The notes: a model not told the origin generated them from the sequence alone. A stretch of DNA of 64,000 bases from Lumbricus rubellus (GCA_945859605.1 OX243824.1:23388417-23452416), one strand, 5' to 3'; numbered from the stretch's first letter, positions 1 through 11,128 are shown. Translations and numbers: made by a program.

Positions 1-279
1 TTTGACAATTTGGACAGGATAGAACACATAATTATTTTCTATTATAAATTATTTTATTTTGACGTCTATAAATGAATCAGAATAGAATGTTTTATGTTAT
101 AACATAAAACATTAGGCTATATTTTGATTCAATTATAATTATAAGAATTTTATATGCTTTTAGTCAATTAAATTTTAGCCTTGTGGCCCCTTAATGTCCT
201 TTAACTAAGAAAAAGTGGCCCTCGTGTCCTCCAACTTTGAAAAAATGGCTCCAAAATCAAAAAAGGTTGGGAACCACTG
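1..279. mobile_element. hAT-like repeat, right end (left end outside window)
   Basis: This stretch ends in GTTGGGAACCACTG, the reverse complement of a classical hAT terminus (CAGTGGTTCCCAAC). A second diverged copy lies at about 16712-16971 and shares the blocks TGGCCCTCGTGTCCTCCAA and TTGTGGCCCCTTAA. No coding capacity is visible, so this is a non-autonomous element. The left terminus is cut off by the window edge, so no target duplication can be checked. Confidence 0.6.
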
Positions 280-344
280 GTGTAAAGATTGAATGGTCAA
301 ACACTGATACAGAGACGTATGAGTAACAATGATGGTGCTCAATA

Positions 345-490
345 CTAACGGTGACTCGTCCGTGTTCTAGAATAACAGATGCAAGCGACAACGATTGCGA
401 TGACGACGATGATGATTCCGATTGCGGCTGAGATTCCGATAACCACAGGCATAGGCCTATTTGACGAAGGCCCATAATAGCTGTAATTTG
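345..490 (-). CDS. Gene A exon 5: transmembrane segment and tail
   Basis: A 146-base terminal exon, acceptor TTTGTAG|CAAATT. A short linker with SYYGPSSNRP leads to a strongly hydrophobic stretch (VVIGISAAIGIIIVVIAIVV), then ACICYSRTRTSHR and a TAG stop at 345-347. The tail is too short for known signalling motifs; CIC next to the membrane could be palmitoylated (inference). Confidence 0.75.
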
Positions 491-3400
491 CTACAAAGGA
501 AAAGATTAATTTGAGTACAAGACTGAAGCAAATACTCAACAGTTTCCGGTAATGCAAGTATTTTGGCTCGATAATCAGATATTGGTTGCACATTAGTGCA
601 TCGCAACATGCCCGCTTTGCAGGCCCTACGCTTCGGATTTCCGAACGATAGACCTATAATATACATGTAAGCTTATCTATATCTATAAGAAAGGATGTAT
701 GGGACTTTGTCCAGAATGCACGCTCGCAGTTTTGCAGCTACTGACCTTAAACATTGTACATAAATAGACGTTCACCATAGTCGTTAAAGTACGCTATTTT
801 CAGATCTTTATTCACTTTAGATCCAGAGATATAGACGTTTTAAAATTTCGCCGTGCTAGAAATGCACGTTTCTTTTCACGCAATCAAAGCTTAGTATGAA
901 CAAGCCTGGGAAAGATAAATTACGTATGCAAGGAGTAGCCTACATGTACAATTGTACATGTATAATTATACACCGAGACTCAAAAAAACTGAGCCAAATT
1001 GTTCTTGATATAAAATATTATCTCTACTACTTGATGACATATCAAGCTAAAATTTACCAACTATTTAGAGAAGTGGACCAAGAATATGATTCCAAAATTT
1101 CAGAGACAAAGTTGAACGGATAAAAATATATGAATAGTAATACAACGGCAATACAGAAAGTGTCGTAAAAAATAAATTAAATTCATGTGATCGAATGGAT
1201 TCATGCCATAAATAGCCTACTATAATGTGTTCCATGTGTGAAACTGTCAACTGCAGAGACCAATGACCATGTTTCACGAGTAGAAATGATGGAGAGAGAT
1301 GGGGACAGAAGGGGATGGATGAAGTGATCAAATTACGTAGGCTTACATGCATGCATTCGCATGCATGATACTACGATAGAACAAACTGGTATAAGTCTAG
1401 ATCCTACGAGAAATATTATGCATACTCAGAAGAAATAAAGATAATAATAAACTTTACCCGTAGTATTGATGGTGAAGGCTTTGCTGGTCACATTGTGGGT
1501 AACTCCTTGAATGATATTGTAGACCTGACATTGATACGTGAATAGACCAATCTTAGTCAGCACTAAAGTTTGGTTGTTGTCTCCAAGTTTCAATCTACTG
1601 CCATTGGATTGAATCTGCCACCACTTATAAGAAATTGTTCCATGATTTTCATCGGTCTTACATGTAATGCTCTCATTGACGACACATTTTCCAGCAAAAC
1701 ATCTGTTTGGGTTGGACATCACAATTTCTGCGCTCGTGACTTGTCCTGAAATAGAAATAACTGCGACATTATAAACTCAAGCGATTTTTCCCTTACACGA
1801 TGCATTTTTTTCAGCAATTGCTAATTAATTTCTTCATAATAATAATTATTATTTTGGATGACTTTAGCCCCTTTTTAGTCTACCTGTTTATTGTTTAATA
1901 GGTCCCTCTCTGAGGTTTGCATCCCTCCCTCACAGAAACGGGCCCTTGTCTTTCCTTCCCTTAAAAAGCCTAACCTTGACACCAACCTTTGCCAAAATTA
2001 TCGGCCTATCTCAAATCTATCCTTTCTTTCTAAGACACTTAAGTCTCTCTGCAGTTTCTACTTTACCTTGGGCAATCTGGTCTCCTTCCTGCAAATCAAT
2101 CTGGTTTTAGGGCCCATCATTCCACTGATACAGCTCTCCTTTCATTATTATCTTAAATCTATTCTGCTGTTTATAGGTCTGAGGTCAGTCTGTTGGCCCT
2201 CTATAGTGTCTCTTCAGCTTTTGACATGGTCGATCACAATATCCTACTCAAGCGTCTTGAGATCTCCTATGGTGTTAAGGGCAGTGTTATTTTAGTTCCT
2301 GAGAATAGAATCAGAATAATAATTATTTTAATTTCGTTCCATGGAACGAAAACTGGAATAAAAAATAATTCTGGAACGAGAATAGAATAGGAATAAAAAT
2401 TTCAATATTTTTCTGGAACGAGAACGGAATAGAAATAGAAACTTTTTAAAAAATTAATAGTTTTTCGGACTGAATTCCTGATTTGTCACCACGCGGCGCT
2501 ATGATAGTAGCTTCTCCGTATATTCTATCTGCGGCGAGAGGAATTAGCATAGGCCTATCTTCTAAAGACGAAACTAACCCTGACCCTAGCCATGGTCAGG
2601 TTAAAGAAACGAAAAGTGAAGTCGTCGTAGATAAGGAAGTTAATATGGTAACTTACTAACTTCTATGTTGCTAAAGGGAATGCCTTGTAGTTGTTATATT
2701 TTTTACTGTAATCATTCATGTTAGACATAACTATGAGAAGTGGAATTGGAAGTGGAAGTGGAACTAGAAATATAAATTTTCTGGAACTGGAACTAAAATT
2801 ATTTCTAAATAGAAAGTGGAACTAGAATAAGAACAAAATTTATTTATAAAGAAGAACTAAAACTAGAATAAAAATTACAACAATGGAATAGAATAAGAAT
2901 AGGAATAAAAATTAATGCTGGAACTAAAATAACACTGGTTAAGGGTCTCCCCCTTTCTTGGTTCCAGTCGTACCTTTCTGAAAGAACTCAAATGATTATA
3001 TCTGGTGACTCTCGAACCCAATGGGTTCGTGTTAATCTGGGTGTTTCTCAAGGTTCAGTTCTTGGACCTCTCCTATTTATTCTTTACACGGCTGACATCT
3101 CTTCTCTTTTTCCGATTTGTAGTGTTGCTGGCCGTCTATTTGCCGATGATGTCCAGGCTTTTGTCCATGGTCCCTCATCTTCCCAGCTGCTGTTATTTGC
3201 GCTTATTGAATCCCTTACTAATCATCTCCACTCGTGGTGTCTTCTAATCGCCTTTGGCTTAATAGGCCTACTTCAAAGACTCAATTCATCTGGCTAGGTA
3301 CTCCCCAGCAGCTCCAGAAGCTTGATTTCATTCTGCTGTCTGAAAAATTCCCGCTGTTTTCCTTCTCTTCAAGAGTGCGGGATCTGGGTGTTGTACTTGA

Positions 3401-6400
3401 TAGCTCACTTACCTTTTCTGAGCATATTTCCAATGTGACACGCTCGTCATATTTTCATTTAAGACGTCTCAGAGTCATTCGTCGCTCTGTCTCCTCCTCC
3501 ATCTTCACTACCTTAATTCATGCTTTTATATGTTCACGAATTGACTATTGCAATGCTCTCCTCATTGGTCTTCCTAAAGTTCGTCTTTCACCGATTCAGT
3601 CGGTTCTCAACTCAGCTGCTAGATTGATTGCCCGCCTTCCCAAGTACTCTCACATCTCTACCTTTATGTTTCATGAACTTCGCTGGCTTCCTCTCCGTGC
3701 TCGCACACAATTTAAGATCCTCACTCTGATCATTAAGGCTCAACGGGGTCTTGCCCCAAAATATCTGACTAATGTTTTACTTTGTCCTCACTCGGCTTCC
3801 TCCCACCGTCCACTTCGTTCATCCAACCAGTTCCTCGGTCTATAACTACTATGGCTCAGTCTCGATCATTTGTATCAATTGGTCCTTCTCTTTGGAATGC
3901 CCTTTCTCCTTCTGTTCGCTCTACACTTCTTTCTGGTAGTCTCTCCTCTGCTTTGTCTCTTCTCAAAACCTGTTTCTTCTCACGAGACCTTGCGCACTGG
4001 GAGCGCCTCTGAAGGTTCACCCTACTAGAGGCGCTTTATAAATGTTTAAATACAATACAATAATGTGACAGGTGCTAGGCATGAAAAGAATGTTTGGTGC
4101 GATGCGTGATTAATAGTGTAAAGTAGTCTACTATGGATTAGGCCTACACCAAATTAGGTAAGCATATGAAAATCAATGCTTTGGCGGATTATATAGACTA
4201 TGTAGGTCTTCAGCAAATTGTAGCTTGGACCATTATGTGCATCATTAGGTTCAAAGGAAGGAATGTAATTCCGAAGTATTTTCCGACAATAGAATTTCTG
4301 ATACAGGAATTGTAGGTCTACGCCAAGATCTCACGTAGGCCTAGGCACTTAACGACTCAACATCACCAGATTCCAGACCAAACATTTACTAACTGAGATG
4401 CCAAAGATCTCGGTTATTACATTCATTGGATTATAAGATCTTCAAGAGCTGCAGTTAAATGGGTAAGCTTATAATTGATTTTTAAGGTAGCCCTATGTGA
4501 TGACTTCATAAATGCTTTGTAAGGTTTGTAGGCTATTACAACGACGGCTGATCACTTAAGTTGACATTTTTCAAAAACAATACGACAGAGCATGACATTG
4601 TGCTGTGTCAACTAATGTGTAAAATCAGAAATAGAATAGCAAAAAACTTACTCCACTCCAGAGAAGTGTTAAGAATTCTTGAATAAATTGTGATGTTGTT
4701 GGCAAGCAGCTGCACTGAGCAATAATGAGACTGATCGACAGACGGGTTCGCAATAGTTGTATGCTCCACAGAACAAGACGTCAGACGGTTATTCGAATAA
4801 CAGGCAGTTGTGTTAACAGTGGTTCCATATATGTCTTTTATTGTGAGATTGCATGAAATATCAGCAGATCCGTTGAAAGAAATATGACAGGAGAAACTGA
4901 CTGGTTTTCCAGAAGTGACACTGAACATGACAGAAATCTTTGGTTCCGAAGCTGAAATTTTAAAAAAGTTACGCAACTGCAGAGAGGAAAAATAAAATTT
5001 CATGTATTCCACATTGTAGTGCATGTCACGACATTGATTCGAAACATGATGAACGATGTAATGTAGGCCCTCCCATGAATTACAACAAATGAGCTAATTA
5101 TCTGAAAATCAGTGACTAAAACACTTCCATCCAACTCGCCGGGGTTGGATCAGCTGGTGAGTGATGCTGATTCTAACCTACTAAAGGCTGTGAATGAGCA
5201 CCACGTTCTACACACTCTGTTCACACCTAAATCATTCCACATTATAACCTGGGACCCCGTATCCATGGCTTTACTTTGCGGCAAAAAGCGATAAAAAATG
5301 ACTGAGCACTATAAGATGTACTGAACCAAACAAGCTTCTTTGTTACTCCTGTGATACAAACATTAATCCTTAATTCACTCAGATTATTTTTGAGGATATT
5401 TTTTTATTTTTCTTAACACTAAACTGCAACTTCTGTACCTTGTTACGATTTTGTCAATGAGTCTTTAATAAAGAAACAGCAATATTAGTAGGCCTAATAC
5501 TTACAATGGGCGTAGTATAAAGATAACCTTTACTTGCATTTGCAGGGACGGAACGTGTGCGTTCACGTGATGTCTCAATTCAAAGACACTTCCGAAGGCC
5601 TACATTCAGTATGATTATGCGCTCAATATCAACCGATGATGATAATGATGATGAGATGATGATGATGACGACGACGAAGACAGGTTCACTGACTTTATGC
5701 CCCTGGGGGATGAGGTGAGTGAGGCGGTTTCCCCGTGGCCTTCCTCACAGACAATAATCTGGGTTAGCAATTTGTCCAAGGTCGCTACGCAGTGACTTGA
5801 GGTGCATGTAGATTTTAACCCGCGACCATTAGACCAAAAGACGCCGAACTTACCGCTACACCACCAGTCCACCACGTCCCATATGAAACTAATAGCTTAC
5901 GCATATAACTTTGAATCGGGTCGGCATTTTTATTTTAATAAAGTAATGACATTAAACGAGACGAATACTTTTTTGGGAGTAATCCTTCACTTTAGCGTCC
6001 TAAAATATTTCAATGGTTTCAATGGTAGCATCCGATTTTATATAATCCGTGCCTAAATGATCGTTTTACTTTAGCATCCGAAATAAAAATTATTAATGTC
6101 CATCGCCTCATTCAATAATTGCCATCCAACTTCTATTTAGATGACCATTATTTTTATGAATCCTTCTCCAATTTAAGTAAGAATATTTTTACCAATCGAG
6201 CTCTAACTAGGCATGAATATTTTCATCAATCCAGCTTCATTATGCATAGATGTTTTCATCAATCCAGGTTCAGTATGCATAAATGTTTCCATCAATCCAG
6301 CTTCATTCTGCATAAATGTTTTCATCAATCCAGCTTCCATTTAAGTAAGTTTCTGCAAATATCCGTCAGTGAATGCGTTATTTCTAAACGACGAGACGCT

Positions 6401-8372
6401 GAAAACCCGGAGTAGGTTATAATTATAATATTGGATGCTATCTTGAAATAATTTCGGATGCTAAAGTGAAGGATTGCCGAATTTTGCTGGTCTAATCGAA
6501 CAGGACCATGCAAAATGTGTGCAGAGGCACGTTATGAAGTATTCCTATCATTTACATTAAGTGTTAAAGTAGGCCTATAAGACAACTATGAATGACATGG
6601 AATATGGGCTAATATAGGCCTATAGGCTAGTGGTGGCGTCGTTGGATTGTAGCTTTTCGAATGCCCCTCGCCGCGTAAGGACCTTGGGCAAGTCCTTCAC
6701 ACACAATTGCTCAGTGCTTCGGCGTGAAACTCCGATGCAGTGTCCGCTCTGCATTCGAGAGCTCCTCTGAGTAGAGAGAGCTTGAAGGAGCGCTACAACA
6801 AGTGCACATAGAAACAATAATAGTCCAGATTCAAAATGGTTAGACACGTAGGCCCTACAATTTGCAATGAGGCTGGTAAACGGCAGGGTCATATGCGATG
6901 AAAATGTGGAGTACGAATCGTTTTAGAGATGTGCGTGGTTCAGTCAACTTGTGCTCAAATAATTAATTTGATGTCTACTCAGTACTCACCCAAAACCACC
7001 ACGGCCGTTTTCGCAAAACTTCTCGATGTATCATCACAGATGCATACGTACAATCCAGACTGAGAAACATTTATCTGATTTATTAGAAGAGAAGTCGTCT
7101 TATGATCGGCCGTATTAATTACAGAATATCCATCAGCGACAGATTGGTTTCTTTTCACAGTTCCATTTTGTCCATATTGCGGAACTACATAGACGATAGT
7201 CTTATTTTGAGCGCCGGTTCCTATTTGCCAGGAACCGATGTAACAATCACCGCTCGTCACAGTACAATTCAGATAAACTCTTTCACCAACGATGGCTACT
7301 GCAGCAGACGGGTTAACACGGAGAGAGCAGCTGATAGCTAAAACACACCTCATCATAGTTAAACGACCAACACGACTATTGGCCATCAGAACCTGTCCTT
7401 CGCAAAGTGAATCAATACGCGAGAGAAGCCTACTATGATAGTCAACTATGTTATCTTGAAAGAATTAATTTGGGTCCAATAGTTCACGATCTTATTTCCT
7501 AGAAGCGAACTTGACAGACTAATGGACGTAAACACAAAGTGCAGCCAGTTAAAAGGTTGGGCAATGAATTGAATGTCATCATTAGTAAAGCAGTAAAACA
7601 TAGGCCTATTGCATATGGAATAGCCTATGTGGCGGTCCACACCGAAATCGGTATTAAATCGAAAATTACACCTAAGAGATATTCAGGTAGGCTAAATAGA
7701 ATGTTTGTTTTTATTGGCTTTTGTACAGAATTTAATATAAAAATATGTTTGAAAAATTAACTTCTCTTATTTTGTTAAAAAGACAAGATTAAAGCTACTT
7801 AAGTGCTCTGGATATGCATATTATTTTGTCTTAATTGTGTTGGATCACGTTTTGCCTTATATAGGCTATTGGGTTAAAATAAAGTTCGGGAAAAAACTTT
7901 GTGTAATATAAAAGCTTGAGACAAGACCTTTGAAATGATGTTTCGGATTCAGTGCGCTGCAAAATCACCTTTAGGCTATAGGCCTACTGGTTGCAGTGTG
8001 TTGCGCCCCATATAAACACGGATTTTTTAAAAAACGCTTCTCTATGAACATTTATTACAAGGAGTAGCGTGTCTGATTGGGCCTAGTCTACTCTAAATGC
8101 TGTAAAATCATTAACTGGAATGGTTACACAATGCACACATTAGTCTACCTGCCCCATGGTAAGAAAATCAAATTAAGTTTATCTGTGGTTAATTAATTAA
8201 CTAGACTATGCTTAACTAGACTACTATGCTTTGACCACTTGATATATAATAATACAATAGGCCTATACATTTAAAATAGCCTACATTATACATTTATTAA
8301 AGATATGGTACCTTCGGCAAAACTTGAAGTCGACAGCCATAAGAAAAGGAGTACATGCCAGCAGTTGATCAT
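345..8372 (-). CDS. Gene A: three-Ig-domain type I membrane receptor (IgSF)
   Basis: Five exons on the minus strand: 8372-8312, 7337-6990, 4951-4652, 1745-1458 and 490-345, total 1143 bases, 380 residues plus stop. All four introns (974, 2038, 2906 and 967 bases) are phase 1 with GT/AG ends, the typical arrangement for extracellular Ig exons, and the frame closes exactly. Order: signal peptide; V-like Ig (residues about 21-136) with LNC, SWQIG and SGLYVCIC landmarks; a second Ig-like domain (about 137-236); a third, C2-like domain (about 237-332) with ITC, YKWWQI and YQCQV; a transmembrane helix; and a tail of only about 7-8 residues (RTRTSHR). Many N-x-S/T sites fit a glycosylated cell-surface protein. 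Domains 1 and 2 are paralogous to gene B at 32086-38464. No ITIM, ITAM or SH2-binding tyrosine is visible, so signalling would need a partner, or the role is adhesion or recognition. Ligand and true family are unknown. The exon set is inferred from splice signals and frame; no transcript evidence. Confidence 0.8.
971..1134 (+). mobile_element. Tc1/mariner terminal-repeat fragment
   Basis: Lies in gene A intron 4. It matches the left terminal repeat of the complete element at 30525-31735, including GACCAAGAATATGATTCCAA and the CACCG-GATTC-like start. The second terminus is absent, so this is a solo, immobile remnant. Confidence 0.65.
1458..1745 (-). CDS. Gene A exon 4: third Ig domain (C2-like)
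   Basis: A 288-base, phase 1-1 exon, acceptor TTTCAG|GACAAG, donor G|GTAAAG. Landmarks: ESITCKT (B Cys), YKWWQI (C-strand Trp), LVLTKIGLFTYQCQVYN (E-F strands with F Cys). I found no counterpart in gene B, whose corresponding interval holds a 16-codon stalk exon instead. Confidence 0.75.
2282..2937. mobile_element. hAT-type MITE inserted in the LINE
   Basis: Perfect 18-bp terminal inverted repeats CAGTGTTATTTTAGTTCC / GGAACTAAAATAACACTG. The 8-bp target duplication GTTAAGGG is identical at 2274-2281 and 2938-2945. Removing the element and one duplication rejoins the LINE reading frame (ISYGVKG to LPLSWFQ). The interior consists of repeated GGAATAGAATAGGAATA / GGAACTAGAAT-type words and has no coding capacity. 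Confidence 0.92.
2992..4012 (+). pseudogene. LINE reverse transcriptase remnant
   Basis: The frames at 2992-3297, 3234-3845 and 3782-4012 are consecutive pieces of one reverse-transcriptase C-terminal half joined by frameshifts. They carry the QGSVLGP and FADDV motifs and the terminal SIGPSLWNALSPSVRS block. The FADD active-site residues are intact but the protein is broken, so it is not expected to be active. Confidence 0.85.
4652..4951 (-). CDS. Gene A exon 3: second Ig-like domain
   Basis: A 300-base, phase 1-1 exon, acceptor TTTCAG|CTTCGG, donor A|GTAAGT. Landmarks are VSFSCHISF (B-strand Cys), IKDIYGTTV and SHYCSVQL (F-strand Cys), plus extra Cys in ACYS and LTSCSV. Gene B exon 3 shows the same spacing: VAINCSIS, IEDAFGQTF, LTSSCQV, TFSCTVN. 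No canonical C-strand Trp is seen, so this is an atypical Ig fold shared by both paralogues. Confidence 0.8.
5745..5875 (-). mobile_element. tRNA-derived SINE head (diverged)
   Basis: On the minus strand it reads TGGTGTAGCGGTAAG (box A-like) and later GTCGCGGGTTAAAATC (box B-like), followed by GCGACCTTGGACAA, the same order as the SINE family at 54606. Located in gene A intron 2. The adjacent GAT-rich run at 5633-5685 may be its satellite neighbour. Confidence 0.55.
6211..6342 (+). repeat. 33-bp minisatellite, 4 units
   Basis: Four consecutive 33-bp units starting GCATGAATATTTTCATCAAT and containing CATCAATCCAGCTTCAT, with a few substitutions between units. Located in gene A intron 2. The motif CATCAATCCAGCTTC recurs inside the inverted-repeat element near 35825-35880, so the unit probably derives from that element family. 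Confidence 0.8.
6629..6812 (+). mobile_element. tRNA-derived SINE copy
   Basis: Contains GTGGTGGCGTCGTTG, the GCCGCGTAAGGACCTTGGGC block, GCTTCGGCGTGAAACTCCGA and the tail CTTGAAGGAGCGCTACAACA. The 5' box A portion is damaged. In gene A intron 2, opposite strand to the gene. Confidence 0.8.
6990..7337 (-). CDS. Gene A exon 2: V-like Ig domain
   Basis: A 348-base, phase 1-1 exon. The acceptor TTTTAG|CTATCAG is nearly identical to that of gene B exon 2 (TTTTAG|CTATCAG), and the donor is G|GTGAGT. Ig landmarks: B-strand Cys in VYLNC, C-strand Trp in GSWQIG, and F-strand Cys in SGLYVCIC. An extra Cys after the F-strand Cys (CxC), one in SGDC and one near the N-terminus suggest additional disulfides. 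YGQNGTVK corresponds to YGPDGSIR in gene B. Confidence 0.85.
7390..8311. other. Gene A intron 1, no further feature seen
   Basis: AT-rich sequence with TAGGCCTA words. I see no coding exon, RNA gene or complete mobile element here. Confidence 0.5.
8312..8372 (-). CDS. Gene A exon 1: signal peptide
   Basis: The minus-strand ATG at 8372 opens MINCWHVLLFLWL followed by STSSFAE, a textbook signal peptide with a hydrophobic core and a small-residue cleavage region. It ends after one base of a codon at a GTACC donor (plus 8311-8307). It is too short for ordinary ORF listing and was found by asking which phase-1 donor could feed the V exon. The matching exon of gene B (32086-32164) has the same phase. 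Confidence 0.7.
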
Positions 8373-8940
8373 TCTGGTGGCTTCAGTAGAATCTAAAGTA
8401 CATCATAGCGCTATTGTGTTTATCCAGTTCTTAGTTCCTTGTATCTAATCTGTAATAAATCAAAATCATTTAATTTCTGTAGGCCTAATCCAATAAATTG
8501 TTTTCCAACAATAGCTGTTTCGCTTACACAAAGATCACCAGAGTAGGTTACTTTGCGACTATTTTAAAATTTTTGATTAGACAGATCATGTTGCTGTAGC
8601 CAATAAAAATAATCACATCCAAAATTCCAGCGGTGCAGTCCTAAAGCGGGAAAAAGTAGGAGGTCAATTATACTAAGCATCTTTGTCAGACACAGCATCA
8701 TCAAAGCGAAGCTAATTATTGAGCAATGAGCATCGCTGTTTCACCAGGGCATCGATTTCTTCATCTCAAAATAATGTAGCCTGTGAGATTAAATTTCCAC
8801 CGATCAGCAGGCTCATTCGGAGAGCTCTAAGTTTTGAAACAATGGGCTTTTACAGATTGTTCCTCAGAACGTCGAAAAATGTCTCTTTACTTCGTTTAAT
8901 GAATTATCTGCTGAAAATTTGAACTTAATCTAGATAATAA

Positions 8941-9434
8941 TGAACTTTGGTAAAGCGCATCTCACAGCCAAGCTATTTAGAAGCGCTCTCAGCGTGACAG
9001 GTTCATGAAAAGAGAAAGGTCTTCAAATCGAAAAGAGATGCAGGTCAATTCTCCATCAGAATCCTGGTATGAATTCCACAGGGAAGGTCATTCCGCATTG
9101 AGCGACCCACAATGGCGAAAGCACGATGCTGGGTTATTGAGTAACGTGACCGATGTACACATGAAACAAGGTGGTCAGCAGAACAAAGAGGGCGTGAAGA
9201 TCGTGAAGAGAGCGGCTAGCACATCAAGTCGTAGTGATGCTTAGATCTATGCACTTAAATTAGCTTTGATATGTAAATAGAAGGGATCAAGGTAGACCCT
9301 GGAGGACGAAGAGAGCCCGATCCTGATTGAGGGGCCAACCGCCGAGAAGACACGATTCTGCTTGATGGCTGTGCAGAGTACAAGAGACGATGAGCGAACC
9401 ATGCTCAGAAGAGCCGGGAGAGAGAGAGCGAGCA
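8941..9434. repeat. Dispersed repeat of unknown class (GCGC-type family)
   Basis: AAGCGCATCTCACAGCCAAG followed by TTTAGAAGCGCTCTCAG matches 54395-54435 (AGCGTTTCTCACAGCAAGAA ... TTTAGAAGCGCCCCCAA). Related shorter matches occur near 18190-18400, 26810-27000, 28405-28640, 44985-45340 and 58230-58560. These copies share a TATAGCGCCCCTTCAAG edge in reverse orientation and a GGAAGTTCATTCC / GGAAGATTGTTCC block. The class is unknown; the shared edge equals the LINE/SINE 3' tail read backwards. Confidence 0.5.
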
Positions 9435-9442
9435 AAGATCGC

Positions 9443-9934
9443 CAGTTACGTAACTAGCGTTGGGCTTGGGGGGTTTAAGCCCCCCAAACGAAGCTGAAGC
9501 CCTCCCAAATGAAATCAAGCCGTTGTATGCTTACGGCTAATTTAAATAGACTACCGCATGGACGGCGTACATGCAGTTACGGACGATCGGCCATGACTGC
9601 CTAAAAATGGCTTCATTTGAGGTCGACACAGCCAAAAATGCGCTGGTCGCTAGGGATCCGCCCCAGACCCCGCTGGGGAGCTTACGGTAAAGACAAAACC
9701 TTTCTCTTTTACAGTAGGCCTAGCTGTTTGATTGCGCTGTTCGCTGGGGCCAGACCCCCTGGTCGGGACGGGCTTCGTGCCTTCGGCACTCGCAACTTCG
9801 CGCCTTCGGCGCCGCCACTCACGACCAATTACAGTACAGCGTCCTGGCACTTCTTTTTTTACACTTTTAGCACTGGTCATACTTAAGGCTTATGCCCCCC
9901 CACCCCCAAACGAGAAATCCTAGTTTCGTCCCTG
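9443..9934. mobile_element. hAT-type MITE (CAGKKACGWAACTAG family)
   Basis: Termini CAGTTACGTAACTAG and, in reverse complement, CAGGGACGAAACTAG. Perfect 8-bp target duplication AAGATCGC at 9435-9442 and 9935-9942. Internally it has AAGCCCCCCAAACGAAGCTG, shared with the short copy at 43005-43166, and a GC-rich central block. No transposase. Confidence 0.9.
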
Positions 9935-10037
9935 AAGATCGCGGAGTATTCTTCACTATTCAGTTATTATATTATATCTCTGGCAGTTTCTCTATGAGGC
10001 ACGAATTTCCCTACGTAGGATAAAATATACGCAATTG

Positions 10038-10232
10038 CTATAGAGCCCCTTCAAGCTCTACACTCAAAGTCGCTCCCAACTGCATCAAAGTTTTACATCT
10101 AAGCACTCGAACAATTGCGAGCGAGGAACTTGCTCAATGTCGATAATTATACGAGGCGGCTTCAGGTGGTTTCAAACCCGGAACCCTCCGGCTACAGACA
10201 CCGAACCCACCACTACACCAATGCGCCCCTTT
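10038..10232 (-). mobile_element. tRNA-derived SINE copy
   Basis: On the minus strand: GGGGCGCATTGGTGTAGTGG (box A region), then GGTTCCGGGTTTGAAACC (box B region). Toward the 3' end lie degenerate copies of the family 3' blocks, and the tail at 10040-10055 is CTTGAAGGGG in reverse orientation. Confidence 0.7.
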
Positions 10233-11120
10233 ATGAATCCTAAGTACAAATTGCCTCACGATATCGTGACTGGAAGTACTATTGAGCGGAGGGCGCGCTT
10301 CTATGCTACGTTTGTCAGTGAATGAAACAAAATTAATGAATGAATTAACTCATTCATTTCAGACTAAGCATTTGCTATTGGGCCTTAAAGCACTTCCTCG
10401 TGGTCAATCTAATTACCCTATTCTATTCAAGAACTGAGCTACATGTATCTAATTGGTACCTTAAATAATTAATAAATATTATTATTAATATGTTACTAAG
10501 AGTTTCCAACGAAGCACACTTCTCTGGTTTTAAATATTCAGTAGGCTCATTACAACGTGAAACCCCGTAGGTGTCTAAGACATGACACATACAATCTATT
10601 GTCTTACTCAGACAATGCACATGTAATTAGCTTAGGCATAGTTACGTCCGGTTGTTTAGTCTATACAATGAGTTAAGTTTCAAGGTTGTTAATGAAAATA
10701 ATATACCTAATATTAGTAATATGGAAATTTCCTGTTAAATACAGACGCCGAAATGGACTCAAGACAAGTTAACACCTAATGCAACGTCTGATTTGGATCA
10801 TAGACGGTTCAGTGTGGATAAACTATCAACATCACAAAGAGTTTCATTCTGCAGGTAGGATAAGCTTTATTATTGGAATGAACTTGTGGACGTTGACCGT
10901 ATGACAGTGCACGCGTTTTACGCAGAGTTCTGTTATATGGCATTATCTCAATGAAGAGCAGCTGAGGCTATAGGAGGCTATGTATCCCTGACATAGGCTA
11001 GACTCATATCTAGGATGTATAATTGTCATAATAATTATTTATGAAGTCAGCTTGTAAAGCGAGATGTGATCTGGCTTCGAGTTCATTTGGGCGTTGGTTG
11101 CTCGATCGGCCTGCTCTGAG
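10233..11120. other. Intergenic, nothing recognised
   Basis: AT-rich unique-looking sequence with no exon, RNA gene or complete transposon that I can support. Confidence 0.4.
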
Positions 11121-11128
11121 GACCGTAC

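Larger units (their letters stand above)
1866..4063 (+). mobile_element. CR1/L2-like LINE, 5'-truncated, split by a MITE
   Basis: A non-LTR retrotransposon in gene A intron 3, in opposite orientation to the gene. Pieces 1866-2281 and 2938-4063 flank an inserted MITE. Reverse-transcriptase landmarks in order: NYRPISNLSFLSKTL (about 2010), SAFDMVDHNILLKRLE (2216-2264), GVSQGSVLGPLLF (about 3040), FADDV (about 3140, the catalytic Asp pair), then the thumb/C-terminal block VRDLGVVLDSSLTFSEHI ... RIDYCNALLIGLP ... LRWLPLRARTQFKIL. The endonuclease domain is missing, and frameshifts separate the segments. The element ends with GAGGCGCTTTATAAATG and an A-rich TACAATACAATAA tail. The clade is inferred from the order and style of these blocks; a Rex1- or Daphne-type assignment is not excluded. 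Confidence 0.85.

Noticed and set aside
6211..6342. CRISPR-like array
   Set aside because: 33-bp units are directly adjacent without spacers, in a eukaryotic intron; the same applies to 51997-52080 and 61628-61808.
9005..9244. 79-codon open frame with Arg/Ser/Lys-rich product
   Set aside because: Falls in a dispersed repeat found at several other places in the window; no domain seen.
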